Assembly: GCA_041309605.1 (NCBI GenBank)
Contig: JBFYZH010000036.1
Span: 42,971-106,970, forward strand
From: JALOPX01 sp041309605
GTDB taxonomy: Bacteria; Krumholzibacteriota; Krumholzibacteriia; Krumholzibacteriales; Krumholzibacteriaceae
Reading direction: 5' to 3'
Length of the DNA stretch: 64,000 bases
Shown here: positions 35,215-42,402 of the stretch, in pieces
Layout of the letters: every line of letters starts with the position of its first letter
How positions within the stretch are numbered: the first letter of the stretch is position 1
Notes under the pieces: generated by a model
The model's database searches: none
Told to the model about the DNA's origin: nothing
What the model saw: only the letters and a program-made list of their open reading frames with translations
Program-made: the position numbers and the translations under genes

Positions 35215-36591
35215 ATGGTAACGCTTTTTGGAATGCTGGAGATGAATAAACGAAGTCTTTTTACCTCGCAGTTTTCGCTGCAGACGACGAACCACAACAT
35301 CTCCAATATAAACAATCCGGGTTACTCGAGGCAGGAAGTGCTTCTTGAGTCCAACATACCCACCGTGACCCCGGACGGAATCCTCGGAAACGGTGTTTCG
35401 ATCTCCACCATAAGGAGAGCGACCGCCGATTTCTACACCAGGCAGCTTCGCGAGGAGACGTCGTCCATCGGAGGCTGGGACGTGAGAAGCTCCACGCTTT
35501 CGCACATGGAGACGGTGTTCAATGAGCCGAGCGATTCGGGGATGGCCAACATGATCGACGACTTTTTCAAGTCGTGGAACACCCTCGCCTCCCACTCGGA
35601 GAGCGGATCGGCGCGGATAGACATCGTGGAATCCGCGACGACCCTGTGCTCGATGTTTCATTCGATGAATCAGTCTCTCGGTGAGCTGGAGGGCAATCTC
35701 AACGAACAAATCATCGACGATATAGCGGTCGTCAACGACATATCCGTGAAAATAGCCGGGCTGAACAGCATGATCGTGGAAAACGAATCGATCGGCCAGA
35801 CGGCGGGGGATTACAGGGACGAGAGGGACAGGCTGCTCGAAGAGCTTTCAAGGATAGTGAAGGTCGATACGAAGGAGGACGCGTACGGTTCCGTCGACGT
35901 GTTTATCGGCGGGGTGAACATCGTGCACAAGACGCAGACCGTGCCGCTGGACGTGCTGCTCGACGAGTCGGGAACGATCGTCGACATGCGGGTAACCCTG
36001 AAAGGACGGTCGGTCCCGATCGTGCTTGAAGACGGAGAACTGGGGGGGCTTCTGGCGTCCAGGGACGGATATCTGAAGGACGCCAGGGAATCGCTCGATT
36101 ACCTGGCGTCCTCGTTCATCCGGAACGTCAACGAATTGCACAGAAACGGGTGGACGCCATCGGGCGCCGGGTTCGATTTCTTCCAGGGAACGGACGCTGC
36201 GACGATCGGAGTCGCCTCTGCCATACTGAACAATCCCGACCTGGTGGCAAGTTCCTACGACGGTACGGTCGGGGACAACTCCCTGGCGAACGATATCGTC
36301 GCGTTATCGACAAGACAAATTTCGGCGGACGATCCGTTGACGCTTAACGAAAGATATGAAGCGCTTGTCGCATCGCTGGGCATTCACGGGGCGAACGCCG
36401 AAAACATGGTCAGAAACGAGGAAATGATCGTGTCGAATCTGAGGATGAGAAAGGAAAGCATCACCGGTGTCAGCCTGGACGAGGAACTCGTGAACCTGAC
36501 GAAGTTCCAGCAGTCTTACGAGGCCGCCGCTCGGGTGATGACGACTGTAACCGAATTGATAGACACCGTTCTGAACATGAGCGTGATCTAG
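35215..36591 (+). CDS. flgK: Hook-filament junction protein FlgK (HAP1)
   Basis: First junction protein between hook and filament. It has 458 residues, shorter than the E. coli protein of 547. The N-terminus has SLQTTNHNISNINNPGYSRQEV, the family signature. The C-terminus has SLDEELVNLTKFQQSYEAAARVMTTVTELIDTVL. The ATG at 35215 has GAGGGAG upstream; a longer frame back to 35101 overlaps flgN and is rejected. FlgL follows 11 bases later. Confidence 0.96.
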   Translation: MVTLFGMLEMNKRSLFTSQFSLQTTNHNISNINNPGYSRQEVLLESNIPTVTPDGILGNGVSISTIRRATADFYTRQLREETSSIGGWDVRSSTLSHMETVFNEPSDSGMANMIDDFFKSWNTLASHSESGSARIDIVESATTLCSMFHSMNQSLGELEGNLNEQIIDDIAVVNDISVKIAGLNSMIVENESIGQTAGDYRDERDRLLEELSRIVKVDTKEDAYGSVDVFIGGVNIVHKTQTVPLDVLLDESGTIVDMRVTLKGRSVPIVLEDGELGGLLASRDGYLKDARESLDYLASSFIRNVNELHRNGWTPSGAGFDFFQGTDAATIGVASAILNNPDLVASSYDGTVGDNSLANDIVALSTRQISADDPLTLNERYEALVASLGIHGANAENMVRNEEMIVSNLRMRKESITGVSLDEELVNLTKFQQSYEAAARVMTTVTELIDTVLNMSVI

Positions 36592-36602
36592 AGGAGTGAC
36601 GG

Positions 36603-38162
36603 ATGAGAATTTCGTTTCAGATGCTGAGCCAGGGGCCGCTGAGAAACATGTCCAGGAGCCTTGAACGGTATTCCAATCTCAACATCAAGGCCGGTTCGAT
36701 GAAGAATTTCCAGAAACCATCCGACGATCCGAACGGTGTCAGGAAAGCGATGGCGTTCGACACCCTCATAAAGCAGAACGAAATATATTCGACGAATACG
36801 TCCTCGGCGGAGATGTACCTTGATATGGCCGATTCGACGCTGCTCGCAGTCAAGAACCTGGTGGATTCGGCAAGAACCATCGCCCTGGAGATGCGCAGTT
36901 CGACGGCGGATTCGGGCGATAACGTGAGAATGAGCGCATCCATCGAAGTCGGCGGCATCATCGACGACGTCATGGATCTGATGAATACCAGGTTTCATAA
37001 CAAGTACATCTTTTCGGGACACATGGTCGACACGCCGGCGTTCGAACGGGTGGGCGGAGAAATCCAGTACCAGGGAGACGAGAGTTCCATACAATTGAGG
37101 GTCGGTCCCACGAGGATGATCGACGTGACCGTACCCGGATCCGAGTTTCTCTCCATCGGCGAAACCCATAGAATGGTTTCCGCCCACATGACTACGATGC
37201 TCGTATCGTCGGCGTTGCTCGAGGACCTGAACCTCGGCGGCGGCGTGTTCAGCGGTGCTTTCAGGATGACGAACGGGATCGGTGTTTCTTCGGATATCGA
37301 TATTACGTCCTGTGAGACGCTGGACGACGTGATCGCCCTGGTAAACGGTTCGGGCCTGGGAATCATCGCGGGGGTGAATACGGATAACGGAATTTCTCTT
37401 TATGACGCGGCGGGCAACGGCCTGATGACGGTGACGGAACTGGGCGGAGGAACCAGCGCGTTCGATCTCGGCATACTCGGCACGAGTATAGGGGACACAC
37501 TGATCGGAAGTCCACTGAATCCGCAGTTGTCCGAAGAAAGTCCCGTTACCGGAGTCGATGTGATGGGAAGCATCGCGTTGACAGGAATGAGGATTACCGT
37601 AAACGGCGTCGCGCGGGACGTCGATTTTCTCAATCCGTCCTACCCTCTGACGGTGGGCGACGTGATCGAGAGGATCAACATGTCGGTTCCGGGAGTCACG
37701 GCCCGTCTGAACGATACGCGGGACGGGATCGAGCTCATTTCGGACTTCGAATTTACGGTGGAGGAACTGGGTGCAGGGACCACCGCATCGGACCTGGGTC
37801 TTGGCGGAGCGTCTGAAACGTTCGAACCTTACAGTCTTTTCGGAGCCCTGGAGAACCTGAGGACGGCCCTGGAAAACAACGACCCCGGGGCTCTCGATTC
37901 GATTATCGGTCAGTTGCAGTACGTGACGGATCATGTGCTGGAAGTGGAGGCGGAAGTCGGCGCGAGGGGAAAGCAGGTTGAATCCATTAAAAACCAGCTG
38001 GCGGACAACAGAGTCAACCTGCAGGAGAACCTCTCGCTGATCGAAGACGTGGACCTGAGCGAAGTTCTCACGGAACTTGCGGAATCGCAGGTCGCCTACG
38101 AGGCCGCTCTGCAAACGGCGTCGACGATCTATAACCTGAGTCTGCTCAACTACTATCGTTGA
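36603..38162 (+). CDS. flgL: Hook-filament junction protein FlgL (HAP3)
   Basis: Second junction protein. It has 519 residues, far longer than E. coli FlgL (317). The N-terminal flagellin-like part is RISFQMLSQGPLRNMSRSLER and KPSDDPNGVRKAM. The C-terminus has LTELAESQVAYEAALQTASTIYNLSLLNYY. The extra 200 residues lie in the middle and include a flagellin-hook-IN-like stretch (around DITSCETLDDVIALVN), so the surface domain is enlarged. The ATG follows GAGGAGTGACGG. Confidence 0.94.
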   Translation: MRISFQMLSQGPLRNMSRSLERYSNLNIKAGSMKNFQKPSDDPNGVRKAMAFDTLIKQNEIYSTNTSSAEMYLDMADSTLLAVKNLVDSARTIALEMRSSTADSGDNVRMSASIEVGGIIDDVMDLMNTRFHNKYIFSGHMVDTPAFERVGGEIQYQGDESSIQLRVGPTRMIDVTVPGSEFLSIGETHRMVSAHMTTMLVSSALLEDLNLGGGVFSGAFRMTNGIGVSSDIDITSCETLDDVIALVNGSGLGIIAGVNTDNGISLYDAAGNGLMTVTELGGGTSAFDLGILGTSIGDTLIGSPLNPQLSEESPVTGVDVMGSIALTGMRITVNGVARDVDFLNPSYPLTVGDVIERINMSVPGVTARLNDTRDGIELISDFEFTVEELGAGTTASDLGLGGASETFEPYSLFGALENLRTALENNDPGALDSIIGQLQYVTDHVLEVEAEVGARGKQVESIKNQLADNRVNLQENLSLIEDVDLSEVLTELAESQVAYEAALQTASTIYNLSLLNYYR

Positions 38163-38185
38163 GCGTGGAAAGGAAGGATGAAGCG

Positions 38186-38656
38186 ATGAAGATCAAGTCG
38201 TCAATCTTCGACGAGATTGAATTCGATGAGAAGGATATCATCGTCCTTGAGCATGGTTTGATAGGCCTGAGCAACCTGAGGCGGTTTGTCCTGATGGATT
38301 TCGAGGACGAAACCGCGTTTCACTGGTTCCAGTCGGTGGACGAACCGGACATGGGGTTCGTCGTGTCCGAGCCGACCTTGTTCGACGGCGAATATACCTT
38401 CGCAATCGATAGAAAAATCAAGGAGGAGCTCGAGATCGGGACCGGCGACGACATTGTCGTGATGTCCATCGTGACCATAAAGGACAAGGACAGCGCGATA
38501 ACGGGCAATCTGCTCGGACCCATCGTGGTGAACGCCACCAGGCACAGGGGAGCCCAGATAGCGCTCAATCCCGAAGATTACAGCACGGCCACGCCTCTTA
38601 GGCAGCCGGATCTCGAGGCGATCTCCAACAAGACAGAGGTCGGCTGTACGGCGTAG
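38186..38656 (+). CDS. fliW: Flagellar assembly factor FliW
   Basis: Binds flagellin and also binds and inactivates CsrA, coupling flagellin synthesis to its export. It has 156 residues. The family core is clear: GLIGLSNLRRFVLMDFEDE, FHWFQSVDEPDMGFVVSEP, and the C-terminal LGPIVVNATRHRGAQIALNPEDYST. The ATG at 38186 has AAGGAAGGA upstream; a TTG at 38159 is the outer limit of the frame. It precedes csrA by 8 bases, the conserved pair. Confidence 0.95.
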   Translation: MKIKSSIFDEIEFDEKDIIVLEHGLIGLSNLRRFVLMDFEDETAFHWFQSVDEPDMGFVVSEPTLFDGEYTFAIDRKIKEELEIGTGDDIVVMSIVTIKDKDSAITGNLLGPIVVNATRHRGAQIALNPEDYSTATPLRQPDLEAISNKTEVGCTA

Positions 38657-38664
38657 AGGTTGAA

Positions 38665-38922
38665 ATGCTCGTTCTTACAAGGAAGCTCAGGGAAAAAGTC
38701 GTCATATCGACGGACATCATAGTAACTGTTCTTCATATCGACGGCGACCAGGTGAAACTCGGAATACAGGCGCCGAAGGATGTCAGTATACACCGACAGG
38801 AGATATTCGACGAGATCGTCAAATCCAACAGGGAAGCTCTCCTGCAGACCAGCGACAAGAACGGAGTCTTTCAATCGATCATGGACAAGAAACTGAAAGC
38901 AGGAGGAAGTGAAATAATATGA
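38665..38922 (+). CDS. csrA: Carbon storage regulator CsrA
   Basis: Small dimeric RNA-binding protein that represses translation by binding GGA motifs near ribosome sites. It has 85 residues. The N-terminal core MLVLTRKLREKVVI and IQAPKDVSIHRQEIF is complete. The C-terminal extension beyond the 61 residues of the E. coli protein is typical of CsrA proteins that pair with FliW. It is the last gene of the flgF operon and lies directly before the first flagellin gene, whose leader has candidate CsrA sites. Confidence 0.96.
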   Translation: MLVLTRKLREKVVISTDIIVTVLHIDGDQVKLGIQAPKDVSIHRQEIFDEIVKSNREALLQTSDKNGVFQSIMDKKLKAGGSEII

Positions 38923-38929
38923 CAGACAT

Positions 38930-38945
38930 CCCGGCCCGCGCCGGG
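38930..38945 (+). other. Hairpin after csrA
   Basis: A perfect CCCGGC-CCGC-GCCGGG hairpin 8 bases after the csrA stop, with no T-run. It may protect a 3' end or weakly separate csrA from the flagellin, but is not a standard terminator. Confidence 0.35.
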
Positions 38946-39038
38946 TGATCCGAACAACGCAATCAAACAGGGCGGACTTCCCTTGTGCCGGCGGGCCGAT
39001 TTTCAGGGAAACGGCCGGACCGGCGCTCAGGGAGGCCA

Positions 39039-39072
39039 GGGGAGGAACCCCGAACGTTATCCATGGAAGGAG
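39039..39072 (+). promoter_or_regulatory. Candidate CsrA-binding sites in the first flagellin leader
   Basis: A GGGG / CCCC hairpin (39039-39051) shows AGGAA in its loop. A second pair of GGA motifs lies in CCATGGAAGGAG (39061-39072), overlapping the ribosome site. One upstream hairpin plus one site over the ribosome site is the known plan of CsrA-repressed flagellin leaders. Confidence 0.5.
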
Positions 39073-39081
39073 CGTGTCGTT

Positions 39082-40473
39082 ATGAGTTTCAGGATCAACC
39101 ACAATATCAGCAGCATCAATGCTCTGAGAAACCTCGGCAAGACGGAGTCGTCCGTCTCCAGATCGCTGGAAAGGCTGAGCTCGGGTCTTAGGGTGAACAG
39201 GGGCGCCGACGATCCGGCCGGACTTGTGATCTCCGAGAGCATGCGCGCGCAGCTCTCCGGCGTCAGGCAGGCCATCGAGAACGCCGAGACGGCGACGGCG
39301 ATGATTCAGACCGCCGAAGGAGCCATGAACGAGATCCACACCCTCCTGAACAGTATCCGCGAACTGGTTATCCACGCGGCTAACACGGGCGCCAACGACG
39401 CGGTGATGCTCGCCGCGGACCAGGACGAGATCGAGAACGCGATCGCGACGATAGACCGAATCGCCGGTCAGACGCAGTTCGGCGTCAAGAAACTGCTCGA
39501 CGGATCGAGCGGCGTGACCGGAACGACTACGGACTCGAGCGTGGCCTTCTATGACGCGACCGAAGCCTCGGTGACCGGTTCCTACGCGATCACGATCACC
39601 ACACAGGCCGAACAGGCCCAGGCGACAGCCGGGACGGACCAGACGGCGGTGCTCGGAGCAGCAGAGACGCTCACTATAAACGGTGTGGACATCTCGCTGG
39701 CGTCAGGCATGACCCAGGCCCAGGTTGTCGATATGATCAATACCTATACGAATTCGACCGGAGCGACCGCTTCAATAGTCGCCGGGGCGCTTACCGTGAC
39801 GTCGAGAGGGTACGGTTCCGATGTCACCGCGTCGGTGGTGTCCAATGTCGCCGCCGCGACCACCAGTACAGGAATAGGGATAACGGTGGTGACCGATACC
39901 GGTGTCGATATAGCAGGCACCATCGGCGGGCTTGCCGCGACCGGCCGGGGAATGGTGCTTACCGGAAACGCGGGCACCGCTGTCGAAGGCATCGCGATTT
40001 CCACCAGCATGGCGCCGGGAGCCGGCGGGAGCGTCAACATAACCAACAATTCGCTCGTATTCCAGGTCGGAGCCAACAAGAATCAAACGGTGACGATAAC
40101 GCTGAACCGGCTCGTGACCACGGGGATCGGCACGGGGGTGACGAGCAACATGTTCAACAGCCTCAACGACATCACCGTTCTTACCGCCGACCAGGCCCAG
40201 GACGCGATCGAGATCATCGACAGGGCCATCCAGCAGGTCTCTGCGAAGCGCGGCGAACTGGGCGTGTTCCAGAAGAACACACTGGAAAGCAGCACGGCCA
40301 ACCTGGCTATTTCGGAGGAGAACCTGATCGCCGCGGAATCGGTCATAAGGGACACCGATTTTGCGCAGGAGATGGCCGAACTTACCAAAAACCAGATCCT
40401 CCTGCAGTCCGGCACGGCGATGCTTGTTCAGGCGAACCAGATACCTCAGGTCGTGCTGCAGCTCCTGCAGTAG
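39082..40473 (+). CDS. fliC: Flagellin, first copy
   Basis: Filament subunit, 463 residues. The N-terminal D0/D1 region (MSFRINHNISSINALRNL, ERLSSGLRVNRGADDPAGLVIS) and the C-terminal region (GVFQKNTLESSTANLAISEENL, QAGTAMLVQANQ-type QSGTAMLVQANQIPQ) are intact. The middle 200 residues are Ala/Thr/Gly-rich and contain a flagellin-hook-IN motif (ETLTINGVDISLASGMTQAQ). The ATG at 39082 starts the family N-terminus and follows AAGGAG; the frame is open to 38983. I found no convincing sigma-28 promoter for this copy, so it may be read from csrA. A terminator follows. Confidence 0.96.
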   Translation: MSFRINHNISSINALRNLGKTESSVSRSLERLSSGLRVNRGADDPAGLVISESMRAQLSGVRQAIENAETATAMIQTAEGAMNEIHTLLNSIRELVIHAANTGANDAVMLAADQDEIENAIATIDRIAGQTQFGVKKLLDGSSGVTGTTTDSSVAFYDATEASVTGSYAITITTQAEQAQATAGTDQTAVLGAAETLTINGVDISLASGMTQAQVVDMINTYTNSTGATASIVAGALTVTSRGYGSDVTASVVSNVAAATTSTGIGITVVTDTGVDIAGTIGGLAATGRGMVLTGNAGTAVEGIAISTSMAPGAGGSVNITNNSLVFQVGANKNQTVTITLNRLVTTGIGTGVTSNMFNSLNDITVLTADQAQDAIEIIDRAIQQVSAKRGELGVFQKNTLESSTANLAISEENLIAAESVIRDTDFAQEMAELTKNQILLQSGTAMLVQANQIPQVVLQLLQ

Positions 40474-40529
40474 AACATGGTCCGAGCCCGCTCAACCTGA
40501 CGAGCGCGGCCACATCCACGCGAACTCAC

Positions 40530-40570
40530 GGGGCTTTTACCGGTCATATACGGTGGAAGCCCCTTTCTTT
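40530..40570 (+). terminator. Terminator after the first flagellin
   Basis: Arms GGGGCTTTTACCG and CGGTGGAAGCCCC pair over 13 positions, two of them G-T, with an 8-base loop, then TTTCTTT. Confidence 0.8.
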
Positions 40571-40627
40571 GATATCCGGCCCGGCATGATCAGGACACCT
40601 GTCTACGTCGCTCCCGGAAAATAATTC

Positions 40628-40654
40628 TCAAGTCCGCCCGACACCTGCCGAAAG
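40628..40654 (+). promoter_or_regulatory. Candidate sigma-28 promoter of the second flagellin
   Basis: TCAAGTCC, 11 bases, GCCGAAAG compares with the consensus TAAAGTTT-N11-GCCGATAA: 5 of 8 and 6 of 8 positions agree at exact spacing. The transcript would begin near 40662, giving a leader of about 117 bases. The 305-base gap 40474-40778 holds only this, the preceding terminator and the leader hairpins. Confidence 0.55.
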
Positions 40655-40721
40655 GTTATGACAGAAAACGAATGCCATTTAGCGCGGTGCGTGTACTGGA
40701 AAGGAGTGTGCGCTGCGCCGG

Positions 40722-40773
40722 TGACAGGGAAGTCAACAGGGATCGGCACGATCCCAAACCATGGAAGGAGGAG
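40722..40773 (+). promoter_or_regulatory. Candidate CsrA-binding sites in the second flagellin leader
   Basis: TGAC / GTCA arms (40722-40735) enclose the loop AGGGAA, which fits the preferred ANGGAN CsrA loop. A second hairpin GGGATC / GATCCC (40739-40755) follows. The ribosome site CCATGGAAGGAGGAG (40759-40773) contains three GGA motifs. Confidence 0.5.
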
Positions 40774-40778
40774 CTTTA

Positions 40779-42170
40779 ATGAGCTTCAGAATCAACCATA
40801 ACCTCAGCTCGATCAACGCTCTGAGAAACCTGGGACAGACCGAGTCTGTCGTAGCCAAGTCTCTCGAACGTCTGAGCTCAGGTCTACGTGTCAACAGGGG
40901 TTCCGACGACCCCGCGGGTCTTGTGATTTCGCAGAACATGAGAGCCCAGATCAGCGGTATTCAGCAGGCCATCGAGAACGCCGAGACGGCGACGGCGATG
41001 GTGCAGACGGCGGAGGGGGCCATGACGGAAATTCACAACCTCCTCAACAACATCCGCGAACTGACGATCCATGCGGCCAACAGCGGCGCAAACGACAGCG
41101 TCATGCTTTCAGCAGACCAGGACGAAATCGACAACGCGATCGCGACGATCAACCGTATCGCGGCGCAGAGCCAGTTCGGCACAAGGAAGCTGTTCGACGG
41201 GTCGAGCGGCATGTCGGGAACGACCACTCTTACGACGGTCACTTTCCTCGACGCCACCGAGAACACCGTTGCCGGCACCTACGCGATAACGATTACAACG
41301 GCGGCCGACCAGGCGCAGGCGACAGCCGGCACTGACCAGACAGCGGTTCTCGGCGCCGCCGAAACGCTCACGGTCAACGGCGTATCGATCGCCCTTACAG
41401 CCGGCATGACACAGGCCCAGGTGGTCACGGCGATCAACAACTACAGTTCCTCAACACAGGCTACCGCCTCGGTAGTCGCCGGCGCCCTCACCATCACGAC
41501 CGAGGGTTACGGATCGGCCGAAACGGCTTCAGTCGTGTCCACGGTCGCGGCCGCCACGACAAGCACCGGCGTCGGCACGACAGCCGTCACCGATACCGGC
41601 GCCGACATCGCCGGCACGATAGGCAGCCTCGCCGCGACCGGCAACGGTCTCGTGCTCACAGGCGACGTCGATACGGCCGTCGATGGACTTTCGGTCTCCA
41701 CGGCTCTTGCCGCAGGCGCTGCCGGCAGCGTTACGGTAACCGACAATTCCCTTGTCTTCCAGGTCGGAGCGAACAAGGGACAGACGGTCGAGATAGCCCT
41801 GAACGCTCTGTCGGCCACCAATATCGGAACAGCGGTTTCCGGGAACTCGTTCAACAACCTGAGCGAGATAGTCGTGACAACCGCCGACGGCGCCCAGGAT
41901 GCCATCGAGATCGTCGACAAGGCGATTCAGCAGTTGTCGGAGAAGCGCGGCGAGCTCGGCGTGTTCCAGAAGAACACCCTGGAGAGCACCGCTATAAACC
42001 TCGCGATTGCCGAGGAGAACCTTGTCGCCGCGGAATCGATCATCCGCGACGTCGACTTCGCCAGCGAGATGGCGGAGCTGACCAAGAACCAGATACTTCT
42101 GCAGTCCGGCACGGCCATGCTTGTGCAGGCCAACCAGATACCGCAGGTGGTATTGCAGCTGCTCCAGTAA
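40779..42170 (+). CDS. fliC: Flagellin, second copy
   Basis: Second filament subunit, also exactly 463 residues, and closely similar to the first over both termini and in the order of the central domain (TDQTAVLGAAETLTVNGVSI). It differs at many central positions, so the copies are old duplicates rather than recent. The ATG at 40779 is chosen; a frame extension to ATG 40761 would translate the ribosome site. It has its own sigma-28-like promoter and a strong terminator, and is probably the more abundant, or later, flagellin. That is an inference. Confidence 0.96.
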   Translation: MSFRINHNLSSINALRNLGQTESVVAKSLERLSSGLRVNRGSDDPAGLVISQNMRAQISGIQQAIENAETATAMVQTAEGAMTEIHNLLNNIRELTIHAANSGANDSVMLSADQDEIDNAIATINRIAAQSQFGTRKLFDGSSGMSGTTTLTTVTFLDATENTVAGTYAITITTAADQAQATAGTDQTAVLGAAETLTVNGVSIALTAGMTQAQVVTAINNYSSSTQATASVVAGALTITTEGYGSAETASVVSTVAAATTSTGVGTTAVTDTGADIAGTIGSLAATGNGLVLTGDVDTAVDGLSVSTALAAGAAGSVTVTDNSLVFQVGANKGQTVEIALNALSATNIGTAVSGNSFNNLSEIVVTTADGAQDAIEIVDKAIQQLSEKRGELGVFQKNTLESTAINLAIAEENLVAAESIIRDVDFASEMAELTKNQILLQSGTAMLVQANQIPQVVLQLLQ

Positions 42171-42186
42171 GCTGGTTTCCGTTTCC

Positions 42187-42223
42187 AAAAGCCTCCCCGG
42201 CTGTCGCCGGGGAGGCTTTCTTC
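42187..42223 (+). terminator. Terminator after the second flagellin
   Basis: An 11-base perfect stem (GCCTCCCCGGC with GCCGGGGAGGC), loop TGTC, A-run before and TTTCTTC after. Confidence 0.88.
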
Positions 42224-42285
42224 GATTGCCGCATCAGGATCGCGGCTCCATCGTAACCGGTCCGCCTCTCTGGTAAGTTTGAAAC

Positions 42286-42300
42286 GGGAAATAATTTCCC
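42286..42300. repeat. Perfect palindrome GGGAAAT-A-ATTTCCC upstream of fliD
   Basis: Seven-base arms around a single base, 28 bases before the sigma-28 -35 element. It is the most symmetric member of the palindrome set found upstream of flagellar operons. Confidence 0.5.
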
Positions 42301-42327
42301 GATATCGGCGGTCTCATCAATTATCAA

Positions 42328-42354
42328 TAAAGAATTATCCGCCGCGGCCGACAA
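42328..42354 (+). promoter_or_regulatory. Sigma-28 promoter of the fliD operon
   Basis: TAAAGAAT, 11 bases, GCCGACAA. The core TAAA and GCCGA.AA match the sigma-28 consensus at exact spacing; only one base of the -10 differs. The transcript would begin near 42362. Confidence 0.75.
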
Positions 42355-42402
42355 TTCATACCATGGAAGAGTGATTCGAATTTTCGAAAGGGGAATAATA
42401 TC

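Noticed and set aside
36588..38114. 508-codon open frame antisense to flgL
   Set aside because: Lies wholly opposite a clear flgL, has no recognisable domain and an Arg/His-rich composition typical of the antisense frame of high-G+C genes.
38930..38945. Rho-independent terminator after csrA
   Set aside because: Stem is good but there is no T-run; listed only as a hairpin.
38971..38990. Possible sigma-54 site before the first flagellin
   Set aside because: GG and TTG are present but the spacing is wrong and the -12 GC is missing.
38995..39002. GCCGATTT as a sigma-28 -10 for the first flagellin
   Set aside because: No TAAA-like -35 at 15 bases upstream (ACTT is there).
40695..40714. GG-N10-GC pair in the second flagellin leader
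   Set aside because: Only the GG and GC agree; the remaining -24 and -12 bases do not, and it is inside the predicted leader.
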